Positions 8,617 to 17,999 of a stretch of 64,000 nucleotides of DNA are shown here, one piece after another (position 1 is the stretch's first letter; every line of letters begins with the position of its first letter). Made by a program: the position numbers and the translations under genes. The stretch spans positions 157,501-221,500 of the forward strand of contig CAJNDS010002834.1 of assembly GCA_905221605.1 (NCBI GenBank). The letters run 5' to 3'. Source of the stretch: Symbiodinium natans (Eukaryota > Sar > Dinophyceae > Suessiales > Symbiodiniaceae). The notes under the pieces are model-generated. The model was not told the DNA's origin, did no database searches, and saw only the letters and a program-made list of their open reading frames with translations.

Positions 8617-10510
8617 GTTCAGTACAGGAACCTCCTGGTGTCTTTGCCCAGTGGACAATGTGAAGTTGTGCCAGTACCGCTGGGCAGCACCGTTGGTGAT
8701 TTGAAAATCGCAGCGCAACGGTCCTTTGGGAGATCTTTCTTGAGTTTTGCCGCCCCAGACGGACGCCTTTTGGATCCAACAGAACCTCTTCCACTTGCAC
8801 TGCCAAATGGTGACAGCATTACTGCAGTTGCACAGAGGGCAAGCATAGCCGCCACGGGCAGAGCCTTTGCTTTGTGGTGTGTGGGTGGTCACAGGGTCGT
8901 CACATGGGGCGATCCGGCTTCCGGTGGTGATAGCTCCCTTGTCCAAGATCGGCTCAGAAACGTGCAACAGATATATGCCGCACAAGCTGCTTTTGCAGCG
9001 GTTCTGGCAGATGGAACTGCCGTGACATGGGGTAGTCAATTCTCAGGTGGTGACAGTTCTGACGTCCAAGAACAGCTTCGGAACATTCAGAAGATACATG
9101 CCACACGGAGGGCTTTTGCTGCAATTTTGGCAGATGGCACGGTTGTGGCGTGGGGCAGACGGGATGCGGGTGGTGACAGTGCTGGGGCCCAAGATCGGCT
9201 TAGGAATGTTCAGCAGGTACATGCCACAGACAGTGCTTTTGCAGCAATTTTGGCAGATGGATCTGTGGTGACATGGGGTGACGAAGGCAGCGGTGGTGAC
9301 AGCTCTGAAATCCAAGATCAGCTGAAGAACGTTCTGGAAATACATGCCACCGAGACTGCTTTTGCAGCCGTGTTGGCAGATGGAACCGCCTTGACATGGG
9401 GTAATCCCCTCTGGGGTGGTGACAGTTCTGATGTCCAATTTCAGCTTAGGAACGTTCAAAAGATCCATGCTACAGGTAGTGCCTTCGCTGCGATCTTGGC
9501 AGGTGGAATGGTCCTGACATGGGGCAATCCGATGAGAGGTGGTGACAGTTCTGAGGTCCAGCATCGGCTCAGGAACCTAGGCCCTTTAGGGACATCTTGG
9601 ATTTTCCCTTATTGGGTTTAAGAGGATCATCTTACCCTAAACCCTAAACCCTAAACCCTAAACCCTAAACCCTAAACCCTAAACCCTAAACCCTAAACCC
9701 TAAACCCACTTTTCAGAGGGCTTTAAAGGCCATCCCAGGAACGTTCAGAAGATTTCGGCCACAAGGGCCGCTTTTGCTGCGCTCTTGGCAGATGAAACCG
9801 TCGTGACATGGGGGGATTCAGCCGCTGGTGGCTTGGTAGCCCAGTGGTACCCTTTTCCCTTTTGTTTTTTTGGTTTAGGGTTTAGGGTTTAGGGTTTAGG
9901 GAAACCCTTTTGCCCTTTTTTCGGGTTCTAGGTTCCCGTATAAAGTAAGCAACCAAACAAGGGGGTGCCCTTATTATCATATGGTTGCTGGGCTACTAAG
10001 GTGGTGATAGCACTGCGGTCCTGGCTCGGCTCAGGAACGTTCGGCAGATACTAGGTAGGCCCGTGGGGATATTTTATATTTTTACCTTCGTGGGTTTAAG
10101 AGAAGCATATTCAGGAACCAGAGGGTTTTAAGGCCCGTCCTAGGATATATGCCACACAAGCTGCTTTTGCTGCAGTTTTGGCAGATGGAACAGTGGTGAC
10201 CTGGGGGCACACGGATGCTGGTGGCGACAGCACCAGGGTTCAAGATCGGCTGATAAACGTACAGGAGATACACGCCGCAGAGCGCGATTTCGCAGCGTTC
10301 TTGCCAGATGGAATTGTCTTGACATGGGGCCATACAGATTCAAGTGGTCAGTTTGCAGCAGTGGAGGATCGGCTCAAGATGGTTCAGCAAATCAGTTCCA
10401 CTGAGCGTGCTTTTGCGGCGATCTTGGCAGATGGACAGGTGCTGACATGGGGTGATCCGCGGACCGGTGGTAACAGCAAGAGAGCCCAACATCAGTTCTC
10501 ATACGTGTAG
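8617..10510 (+). CDS. Ubiquitin-like / RCC1-like repeat protein, four exons split by three introner-type elements; 5' end unresolved
   Basis: Exons inferred at 8617-9572, 9739-9827, 10001-10046 and 10144-10510 (stop TAG 10508-10510). Joined, they give one continuous frame of about 485 codons. The first ~70 residues look ubiquitin-like (NLLVSLPSGQCEVV, then GRLLDP and NGDSITAVAQ). Ten ~50-residue RCC1-like repeats follow, each with V-x-TWG, GGDSS, VQ..LRNVQ.IHAT and AFAAILADG: six in exon 1, one reconstituted across exons 1-3, three in exon 4. RCC1-type repeats usually form beta-propellers for protein interaction; the actual partner is unknown. No catalytic motif is seen. The repeat period is ~150 bp in DNA, so in-gene expansion by tandem duplication is likely. 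The frame is open upstream of 8617 through a family-2 element (8503-8614), but those residues are element sequence, so the true start probably lies in an upstream exon or around 8617-8640. Exon joins follow from repeat homology and frame, not from transcript data. Telomeric tracts flank the gene on the left. Confidence 0.85.
9573..9738 (+). mobile_element. Intron 1: family-1 introner element with an internal telomeric array
   Basis: Exon 1 ends ...CGGCTCAG and the intron opens GAACCTAGGCCC. It closes GGCCATCCCAG and exon 2 continues GAACGTTCAGAAG, exactly the expected RCC1-repeat sequence (RNVQK). GAAC is present on both sides as a direct duplication, so the duplication supplies a GA donor and the element end supplies AG|G. 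The ends CTAGGCCCTTT and AAAGGCCATCC are imperfect inverted repeats shared with the copies at 280-380, 10047-10143 and 28399-28499. The middle, which reads TTTAGGAATA in uninterrupted copies, is replaced by about ten CCCTAAA units (9633-9706). Confidence 0.85.
9633..9706 (-). repeat. CCCTAAA array inside intron 1
   Basis: About ten perfect CCCTAAA units lie between 'gatcatctta' and 'acttttcagag' of a family-1 element. Uninterrupted family members show these two motifs about 10 bp apart, so the array is a secondary gain inside the element. Confidence 0.9.
9828..10000 (+). mobile_element. Intron 2: family-2 introner element with internal TTTAGGG units
   Basis: The element runs from CTTGGTAGCCCAGTGG (from 9832) to GGTTGCTGGGCTACTAAG (to 10000). 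The termini are inverted repeats (CTTGGTAGCCCAG versus CTTAGTAGCCCAG on the other strand). GTGG is duplicated on both sides: GCTG|GTGG-element-AG|GTGGTGATAGC. Removal as a GT-AG intron gives the expected DSAAGGDSTAV. Four TTTAGGG units lie inside at about 9874-9902. The internal motifs 'tacccttttccc' and 'aagtaagcaacca...gggtgccc' match other family-2 copies. Confidence 0.85.
10047..10143 (+). mobile_element. Intron 3: family-1 introner element, uninterrupted copy
   Basis: Exon 3 ends CGGCA. The intron starts GATACTAGGTAGGCCC and ends GGCCCGTCCTAG, and exon 4 starts GATATATGCC. GATA is duplicated at the two ends. Splicing as GA-AG restores NVRQIYATQAAFAA in frame. The 97 bp length and inverted termini CTAGGTAGGCCC / GGCCCGTCCTAG match family 1, without any telomeric tract. 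Confidence 0.85.
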
Positions 10511-10913
10511 CAGCTCGGCATGGCTGTGGTTCCATCACGGGTCTCGAAAACACGGCGGCTGGCGCTGTCGTCTGCGGCGATGCTCCGCGATGTCTCTCGA
10601 GAGTTGTTGTCGGCACAGCCATGGTTGTCACGATTTCAGGGTTCTAATGACATGCACATTGACATGTTGCCTTAGGGGCGATCAAGTAAGCAGCACCAAA
10701 ACGCACCATGGTGGTTGTATGTGGGTCTACGTAAATTTAGATTGAAGACCTGCTGTTTGCCAACAATCAGGTCTAGTATGTGGGTTACCCATAACATCCC
10801 TCGAATGTGACTTGCGCCTGAGGAATTAGCAAACGACAGGTTCAGCCCCCGGGCCGTTTTCCACCAAACTGGGCATCAAAACGGGTCCAGTTACTGTAGA
10901 CACCCCCTGCAAC

Positions 10914-11025
10914 TTGGGATGTGTCCCCCATATACTAACAGGCCATAGTAGGGATTATACTCGGGGGTACTAGAATCCCTAACTATTAAGGACTGCTAGC
11001 ATAATAATAAGGGAGAACATCCCAA
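10914..11025 (+). mobile_element. Family-6 TIR element
   Basis: TTGGGATGTGTCCCCCATATAC...AAGGGAGAACATCCCAA with internal GGGATTATA...TAGAATCCC. Inverted ends. Confidence 0.8.
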
Positions 11026-11032
11026 CCTGTAA

Positions 11033-11140
11033 CCCAAAGGATCCATGTACCTCTATAGTATATACTTGGGCCCTAAAGCTACTATATAGGAACCCCTTTA
11101 AGGCCTAAGTATATACTATATAGGTACATGGATCCTTAGC
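11033..11140 (+). mobile_element. Family-4 palindromic MITE
   Basis: CCCAAAGGATCCATGTACC...GGTACATGGATCCTTAGC with ~40 bp arms. GTAA(C) is repeated on both outer sides, consistent with a target-site duplication. Lies 8 bp right of a family-6 element. Confidence 0.9.
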
Positions 11141-11274
11141 GTAACCTCCACCACCTCAGCGCACTTTTTTGCCCATCGGCCGAGCGTCAGGACGAGGGGC
11201 AGGTAAAGAAGTGGCCGTCCCTGTTCTCAGGCCATGTTTGGGGGTGACTGGGGGAGGGGTGAGAATTATAGGGA

Positions 11275-11328
11275 ACCCTAAACCCTAAACCCTAAACCCT
11301 AAACCCTAAACCCTAAACCCTAAACCCT
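11275..11328 (-). repeat. CCCTAAA array
   Basis: About seven perfect units. Confidence 0.85.
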
Positions 11329-11403
11329 GTAAGCCCGAAGCCCCTGAGGCCGAGACCCGAAACCCCAAAACCCCATTGCAAGCCCGAAAAACCTGTGCCT
11401 CAC

Positions 11404-11588
11404 TTTAGGGTTTAGGGTTTAGGGGGATTTAGGGGGATTTAGGGGGGTTTAGGGGGGTTTAGGGGGGTTTAGGGGGTTTAGGGGGTTTAGGGGTTTAGGG
11501 GGGTTTAGCGGGGATTAGGGGGGTTTAGGGGGGTTTAGGGGGGTTTAGGGGGGTTTAGGGGGGTTTAGGGGGGTTTAGGGTTTAGGGT
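11404..11588 (+). repeat. TTTAGGGGGG decamer array
   Basis: About 18 units with 4-6 extra G residues between two short canonical TTTAGGG blocks; a locally homogenised G-rich variant. Confidence 0.9.
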
Positions 11589-11938
11589 GCACTGCCAGCT
11601 TACGGGGCTTCTAGTCTAGGGCTACAAGGTTTAGAGGCCCTAAAGCCTATAACCCCTAAACCCTAAGCCCCTAAACCCTAAACCCAAAAACCAAAACCCA
11701 AACCCTAAACCCTAAACCCTAAACCCTAAACCCTAAACCCTAACCCTTATAAAGGGTGTATATAATTCGGGTTTATAAGCTTGAAGCCTTGCAAACTGGT
11801 AGGCTAACAGAACACAGGTCGAAGGCCCTAGCGCATGTTGGTAGTCCAAACCGGTTCAGGGTTTAGGTTTAGAGGGGTTTAGGGTTTTAGGGTTTAGGGT
11901 TTAGGGTTTAGAGGGTTTGAGGGCTTAGGGCCACTGGA

Positions 11939-12035
11939 ACCCAGAGTAGGCCCTTAATCTCCTTTTTAGGGGTGTTTGGTTCCCCTTTATTTAAGCCAAA
12001 CCGGCACCCTTTTTTATTCCTAGCTTACTCTTCGG
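11939..12035 (+). mobile_element. Family-3 TIR element
   Basis: ACCCAGAGTAGGCCCTTAATC...GGCACCC...TTCCTAGCTTACTCTTCGG. Termini CCAGAGTAGGC and CTTACTCTTCGG are imperfect inverted repeats. Confidence 0.7.
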
Positions 12036-12356
12036 TTTCAGGGTTTGGGGTTTAGGGTTTCGGGTTTAGGGTTTAGGGTTTAGGGGTTCTAAGTAGGGAA
12101 TGCAGGAATTGGGTACCTTGTAGCTCTCTTTCTTTTCCTGCAAGGGGCTCATCAAAGGGCACCTAAAGCCCTAAATCCCTAATCCCGAATCCTTAAACCC
12201 TAAACCCTAAACCCTAGTTAAACTCTAAACCCTAAACCCTAAACCCTAAGCCTAAACCCTAAACCCTAAACCCTAAGCCGCATGACTTGAAGGCCGCACC
12301 TTGCGCTCAAGCAACTCAACACTGGCCTCTGTGTCTTGGTTGCCCAATCACATTAG

Positions 12357-12520
12357 AGTTAGGGTTTAGGGTTTAGGGTTTAGTGTTTAGGGTTTAGGGT
12401 TTAGGGTTTAGGGTTTAGTGTTTAGGGTTTAGGGTTTGGGGTTTGGGGTTAGGGGTTTGGGGTTTGGGGTTTTGGGTTTGGGGTTTGGGGTTTGGGGTTT
12501 GGGGTTTGGGGTTTAGGGTG
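12357..12520 (+). repeat. TTTAGGG then TTTGGGG array
   Basis: Canonical units grade into about ten TTTGGGG units, a local variant block. Confidence 0.85.
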
Positions 12521-12690
12521 GTGCCCCTAATCTTTTGCCCTTTTTGGTTAAAGGGGTTTTCGGGTTTAGGGCGGTACCCTTTGAGGGCTTGAGGGTGGTG
12601 CTCTTTCGCCCCTCTTGGGTACGGGTTCTCGGACTCAAGATTTTTGGGTTTCGAGTTCAGTTTATGAGTTTTGGGTTTTTGGGCTTAGGG

Positions 12691-12794
12691 TGGTGTCCTT
12701 TTGCCTGTTTCGGCGGGTTCCTCTAAAAAACATCATCAGTAACCCAAACAAAAGGGCAACCGTATTGCAATAATGTGGCGACCTGGCTACCGAG
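12691..12794 (+). mobile_element. Diverged family-2 element
   Basis: TGGTGTCCTTTTGCC...CAGTAACCCAAACAAAAGGGCAACC...TGTGGCGACCTGGCTACCGAG. The left terminus is lost in GGGTTTAGG-like sequence; a second left-half fragment (TGGTGCCCC...TTTTGCCC) is at about 12519-12560. Confidence 0.55.
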
Positions 12795-12859
12795 GAGGCA
12801 TCAGCACTGCAGAAGGCAGGAGTGTTGAGTTTGGGGCTTCGTGTTGCGTCTTGAGGGCT

Positions 12860-12925
12860 TTACGTTTAGGGTTTAGGGTTTAGGGTTTAGGGTTTAGGGT
12901 TTAGGGTTTAGGGTTTAGGGTTTTT
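12860..12925 (+). repeat. TTTAGGG array
   Basis: About eight units directly ahead of the candidate exon at 12969. Confidence 0.85.
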
Positions 12926-12968
12926 ATGGTTTAGGGTTCAGATGTATCTAGAGGGATGTAGAGCACGC

Positions 12969-13049
12969 AGCCGTTTGGAGGGCTTCTTTGACAAGACCCG
13001 CACCATGAACCTCTTGTGTCGTGCCCTGTACTACAAGAATTCCCAGTAG
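12969..13049 (+). CDS. Candidate exon SRLEGFFDKTRTMNLLCRAL
   Basis: Continues YYKNSQ then TAG at 13047-13049. A TTTAGGG array precedes it and a CCCCAAA/CCCTAAA array follows. Unknown family. Confidence 0.4.
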   Translation, partial: SRLEGFFDKTRTMNLLCRALYYKNSQ

Positions 13050-13061
13050 GGTATATGACCT

Positions 13062-13178
13062 TAAAAACCCCAAACCCCAAACCCCAAACCCTAAACCCCA
13101 AACCCTAAACCCTAAACCCTAAACCCTAAACCCTAAACCCTAAACCCTAAACCCTAAACCCTAAACCCTAAACCCTAA
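13062..13178 (-). repeat. CCCCAAA to CCCTAAA array
   Basis: About 16 units; variant block on the left, canonical on the right. Confidence 0.85.
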
Positions 13179-13434
13179 CTTAGAAGGTGGGGGACTCAGG
13201 GGTTTGACATGTTGGAGGATTTCGCGGGGTTTTAGGGGATGTAGGGGCTGCGTGGGTGTATGATTTGTGGACAGTATCAAGGGATAAAGGCTCGTACCCC
13301 GAAGGTTGTACCCCTGAAGGTTTCCCTCAGTATACTCCTACTCTGCCCCGTTTTTTCTCCTTGGAGGATCTTCGAGAAGGGTCCCCAAACCCAAGGGTTT
13401 AGGGTTTAGGGCTTAGGGCTTAGGGTTTAGGGTT

Positions 13435-13712
13435 GTGTGGACGCAAGAGGATGATCTACGCTTATTTCTTTGCGCTTTGGTTTCTTGCATTGCTCTCAAC
13501 TACAGCTGGACTCTGCTGATGCATGAAAGAAGAAAGCGGGGTGGGCAGCTCATAGCAGCTGACCGCAAGATTTGGGCTGCTATTGCCGACCTCGTGGCCC
13601 AATCCTGGTCCCTTGACGACGCCCTGCACGAACTCACGGCGATTCGCAATGACGTCTCCAGCCTACTGCAACTGCGCCCAAGGGGCCCCCTGGAGAAAGG
13701 CAAAGGCCAATT
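13435..13712 (+). CDS. Candidate exon, about 92 codons, unknown protein
   Basis: An open frame begins directly after a degenerate TTTAGGG tract and reads VWTQEDDLRLFLCALVSC, then a hydrophobic stretch, MHERRKRGGQLIAADRK, IWAAIADLVAQSWSLDDALHEL and a basic/proline tail RPRGPLEKGKGQ, before running into telomeric sequence near 13713. Base composition is mixed and codon-like, so this is one of the longest credible coding islands. The DDALHEL...RSD/RND...RPR pattern reminds me of retroelement-type polyproteins common in dinoflagellate genomes, but that is recollection and unproven. No ATG; presumably an internal exon. Confidence 0.45.
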
Positions 13713-14169
13713 AGGGTTTAGGGCTCAGGGCTTAGGGCTGTTGTTTAGGGTTTAGGGGGTCCAAGGTAGAACCTCTAGACAGTAGGGACATGTAGCTACT
13801 TTCCTCTTGTCCACAGAAGCTCCGCATGACGTTCTGTTTTCTCATGGGCTCGTTCTCTTGCACCTTGAGATTGTTTACGGTCTGGGGTCTAGGGTTTAGG
13901 GTGTAGGGTTTTATTCTGAAGGTCTTCTACAGCGAAACTGCAACCCACAGTTTAGGGTTTAGGGTTTAGGGTGTTATTATGAAGGTCTTTCCCCGGCACC
14001 CACAACCTTAAACGCTAGCCTAAACCCCAAACCCTAAACCCTAAACCCCAAACCCTAAACCCCAAACCCTAAACCCTAACAGAAACCCTTCAGAACCCTT
14101 TCTGAGTGTCTGCCCCACCCCTTCGCGCGGACCAGACCGAGTCGACGAAGAGCATTCCCACATCCCAAG

Positions 14170-15780
14170 CCCTGACCCAGGCCATGGGGTTTAGGGTTTG
14201 GGGTTTAGGGTTTAGGGTGTAGGGTTTAGGGTTTTGGGGTTCAGGGGTTGTGGGGTTGAGGGGTTGAGGGTTTGGGGGTCGAGGGTTTTGGGGTTTAGGG
14301 GTTGGGGTTTAGGAGTTTCGGGTTTAGGGGCTTTAGGTGGTTTGGGGATTCAGGGGTTTGTATGGCTTTTGGGGGCTTTAGGGTTTCAGGGTTTAGGGTT
14401 TTGGGGTTTTGGGGTGTAAGTCTTTAGGGCCCAAAAAAGATTCAGGGTTTGCAGGGTTTAGGGGCTTCAAAAAGGGCTTGGGGTTCGGGATTTAGGGTTT
14501 GGGGCGCCTTGGCAGTTCTTGAACCCTGGTGTTTGAATCGTGGGGGTGTAGGGTTCGGGGTTTCTGGTTATTGTTCGGCAGGCGACCTAGAAAGATGATA
14601 GGACCCAGAGTGGACCCTTATTCCTTTATTTCCCGCATGAAGAGTCCCCTCAAACCAAAAACCAAAAAGCACCCGTTTTATTCGTAGGCTGCTCCTGGTC
14701 GCCCAGGCCCATAGCCCGAACCCCCCTCAGGGCAACCTACCCCTAAACCCTAAACCCTAAACCTTAAACCTAAACCCTAAACCCTAAACCCTGAACCTAA
14801 CCCCTAAACTTTTAACCCTAAACCTAAAACCCTATAAACCCTAACCCTACTCCCCCCCCGCTCCGGAAGGTTGTCGAACCTGCTACGCCCCTACGCCCTA
14901 AACCCACCTAAGCCCCGAAACCCCTGAAACCCGAGGCCCTAAACCCTAACAACCCCAAGGCCCGGTCAACCCCATACAAACCCCATGAACCCCCAAACCC
15001 AGAACCCTAAACCCTAAACACTAACCCCCTCAGCCCTGAACCGAAACCCCAACGACCCTAAACCCTAGACCCGTAGCCTCTGCTCACAAGCCGAATGGAA
15101 GAGCCTACTCTGGCCCTAGAGGCCCTAAACCCCTAAACCCGAAACCCTAAACCCCTAAACCCTGAAACCCTAAACCCTAAAGCCCCAAACCGTAAACCCT
15201 GAGTCCTGAACCCTAAACCCTAAACCCTAAACCCCAAACCCCAAACCCCTAAACCTAAACCCGAAGCCTCTTCTCAGAAGCCTTGTGGCTGGCGGCTGCA
15301 ATTCGACGCCCTTGGCTTCCTTGACCTACGCCTGTCAGGCCATGGGCAAAATGGGTTGAGGGTTTAGGGTCTAGGGTTTGGGGTTTAGGATTCAGGGTTT
15401 GGGGTTTGGGGTTTAGGATAACGATTGTAGTTTTTTGAGGAGAAATTCGGGGAACCTCCAGTTTGGGAAATGCCTAAATGGGTTGAGGGCTTAGTTCGGA
15501 TTTAGGGTTTTGGGTTCAGGGTTCAGGGTTCTATGGCTAGGGTTAAGAGCACACCCCCAAACCCCCTGCAAAACCTCCAAAAACCCGAAGCCCCAAACCC
15601 TCCCGACTCGAACCCTAAACTTCCCAGACTTCCTAGACTGCCCCGACCCAAAGAATCCTAAACCCTAAGCTTCCTAAACCCTAAACTTCCTAAATCCTAA
15701 ACCCTAAGCCCTAAACCCTAAACCTCTGGGAGGTGGCATCCTCGCCCCGCAGCATTGGCTCGCGCTCCGCGTGGCGGAGC
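14170..15780. other. Degenerate telomeric sequence, no gene seen
   Basis: A G-rich TTTAGGG-derived block at 14185-14560, then CCCTAAA-derived blocks at 14740-15260 with many CCCGAAA/CCCTGAA variants, and CTTCCTAAA-type units at 15610-15730. A family-3 element sits at 14603. Confidence 0.6.
14603..14700 (+). mobile_element. Family-3 TIR element
   Basis: ACCCAGAGTGGACCCTTATTCC...AAAAAGCACCC...TTCGTAGGCTGCTCCTGG, same layout as the copies at 11939 and 43501. Confidence 0.65.
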
Positions 15781-15784
15781 TACA

Positions 15785-15900
15785 CGCCCGAGGTTCGATT
15801 TTTTTCGGTAGTCATTTTCATTGTGGTTCTTAATTAATTTTCATTTAATTACATTTGTATTTATTAATTTACTTATTTATGGTTTGTTTATTTGTTCTTA
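15785..15900. other. AT-rich island
   Basis: TTAATTAATTTTCATTTAAT and TTATTAATTTACTTATTTAT stand out from GC-rich surroundings; no repeat family or frame recognised. Confidence 0.4.
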
Positions 15901-16212
15901 TGAGCCTCCCACTTCTTTCTCGGGTTCAATCAGCCGCCCGAAGATCACAAAGCCCAAAAACTTCTGAAAACCTATGGCAGCCACTGTTCAGGTTTAGGGT
16001 TTGGGGTTGTAGGGTTTAGGATTTAGGGTTGAGGGTTTAGGGTTTCAGAACGTCAGCCCTAAACCCTAACCCTAAACCCTAAACCCTAAACCCTAAACCC
16101 TAAACCCTAAACGCTACACCCGGCAGGTGCGCTCATGCCCCAAGAGGGTGAGCCGCTTTCCTTCATGCTCCTGTGCGACGTGGTCTGTCAGGAACCCGAG
16201 AGTGCAAGCTTG

Positions 16213-16298
16213 GGTTGTTGTTTAGGGTTTAGGGTTTAGGGTTTAGGGTTTAGGGTTGAGGGTTGAGGGTTTAGGGTTTAGGGTTTAGGGTTTAGGGC
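16213..16298 (+). repeat. TTTAGGG array with TTGAGGG units
   Basis: About eleven units; a CCCTAAA array (16060-16113) lies 100 bp left across a short unique island, so orientation flips. Confidence 0.85.
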
Positions 16299-16803
16299 CC
16301 AGGTCTTGGGATGTAAGGTTTACAACTGATGTAGGGCTTAGGAAACACTTCGTTTCCCATCTGTCAAGTGAGGCCTCCATTTTGTTCCTATAGCCAAGCC
16401 CCCTCCAACCTACACCCTAAGCCCCAAACCATACCACCAAATTTCTTCTGTAAACCCCAAATCCGAAACTAACCTGAAGCCCCAAAACCCCAACGCTGAA
16501 CTCCTCCCCCCATACCCTCATCCCCTAACCCTAAACCCAACACCCCTACTTAGTCCTAATTAGCCCTATCTCCCGACCTCCCTAATGAACCCGGGCCCTG
16601 ACCTCCTTCCCCCAAACCTAAACCCATAAACGCTCGTCTAACCCCAACCCAAATAGTCTAAACCCTAAACCCCTGAACCCTTGACCCCTGAACCCTGAAC
16701 CCCTAAACACTCAACCCTTAACCCCTAAACCCCCCCTAAACCCCTCAACCCTTGAATATCCCCTAAACACTAAACCATGCACCCCTAAACCCCTAAATCC
16801 TCT

Positions 16804-16903
16804 GTGGTGCTCTTTAGATCCTTAGCCTTTTTGGGTTTATTGGGTTTCTTAATAAGGTAGCTAACAGTTTGTTTTTTGTTCTACCCTCCTGAGTGCAGCC
16901 AAG
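16804..16903 (+). mobile_element. Family-11 dispersed element
   Basis: GTGGTGCTCTTTAGATCC, TTAGCCTTTTTGGGTTTATTGG...GTAGCTAACAG...CTACCCTCCTGAGTGCAGCC. No clear TIRs. It begins with GT and contains GCAG near its end, compatible with an intron-like element. Copies at 35810 and 51147. Confidence 0.6.
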
Positions 16904-16949
16904 AATCCTACACACAAAAAACCCTAAACCCCTAAACGCAAAATCCCCA

Positions 16950-17020
16950 GGGATTAGGGTTTAGGGTTTAGGGTTTAGGGTTTAGGGTTTAGGGTTTAGG
17001 GTTTAGGGTTTCGGGTTTCG
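16950..17020 (+). repeat. TTTAGGG array
   Basis: About eight units ending TTTCGGG. Confidence 0.85.
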
Positions 17021-17124
17021 GGTTCCCAGACTCAGACTTCCCCGAGCGCTCAGGCCACAACGCCAAGGCAGCGCAGCTCGAGCCCGTGGTGGATGCCCGG
17101 CCTTTCTAATATTTTGTTTAAGTG

Positions 17125-17264
17125 CCCTAACCCTAAACCCTAAAACCCTAAAACCCTAAACCCTAAACCCTAAACCCCAAACCCTAAAACCCCAAACCCC
17201 AAACCCCAAACCCCAAACCCCAAACCCCAAACCCCAAACCCCAAACCCCAAACCCCAAACCCTA
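17125..17264 (-). repeat. CCCTAAA then CCCCAAA array
   Basis: A few CCCTAAA/CCCTAAAA units followed by about eleven CCCCAAA units. Confidence 0.85.
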
Positions 17265-17879
17265 ACTAAACGCAAGAATCCAAGCATTAAGCAACTAGCG
17301 GTCGACACGAGCCCTTCCCGTAGGCGGTCCCCGGTCTTATAGAGAGGGTTTAGGATGTTTTGGGATATGCAGGGTTTAGACGTGTAGGGTCTTAAAGTCT
17401 TAGGGCATGTAGGAGGGTTTAGTTTAGGGTTTATAGTTTAGGGGTTTAGAGTTTAGGGGTTGTGAACTGCACAGCTGAGGATTTAGGATTCAGAGATATA
17501 TGAACTTTGGCTTGTACTTACGTTACTGGTAAGTTTGTGCACATACGTCCTTCGACGCATGTTGGCGAGTCCGCGCCGCCGTGTCAGCAGTCCCCCCCCC
17601 CCCTCCCCACCTAAACCCCAAACTCTTACGCAAGGCCTAAACCCGATGCCCTAAACCCGAAACCCTAAAGCCAAAAACCCTAAAACCCTCCCTAAACAAG
17701 CCCTAAAACCTTTCAAAACCATTTAAATCCTACGCCAAACGCACAAAGCCTTGAAAACCCCAAGCCCCAAACCTAAAGCCGAAATCACCCCCCCCCCCCC
17801 CCCCACCACAGGTGGACGGATATGTATTGGGTATCACAATGGTTTACTTAGCCCTGAACCCCAAACTCCTCCTAACGGT

Positions 17880-17999
17880 GGAAGGCCTTTACCACCCCTC
17901 GAGATCGAGGACGACGAGGTGGTTGCAGTTCCGAGCAGCTTTGGGTCCCTCGACTCCGTATGTTGGGCGCATGGATATATGCCTTCGTCGGAGAGGGGG
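17880..17999 (+). CDS. Candidate exon EIEDDEVVAVPSSFGSLDSV
   Basis: The frame GAG ATC GAG GAC GAC GAG... continues CWAHGYMPSSERG up to the GGG that begins a TTTAGGG array at 18000. Acidic then aromatic residues; unlike repeat translations. Possibly the same gene as the island starting at 18055, with the TTTAGGG array between them as an intron. Family not recognised. Confidence 0.35.

Noticed and set aside
8440-9039. Minus-strand ORF of 199 codons opposite the RCC1-like gene
   Set aside because: Antisense shadow; the plus strand has clear RCC1-like repeats and codon structure.
9043-9564. Minus-strand ORF of 173 codons
   Set aside because: Antisense of the tandem RCC1-like repeats; its own apparent periodicity derives from them.
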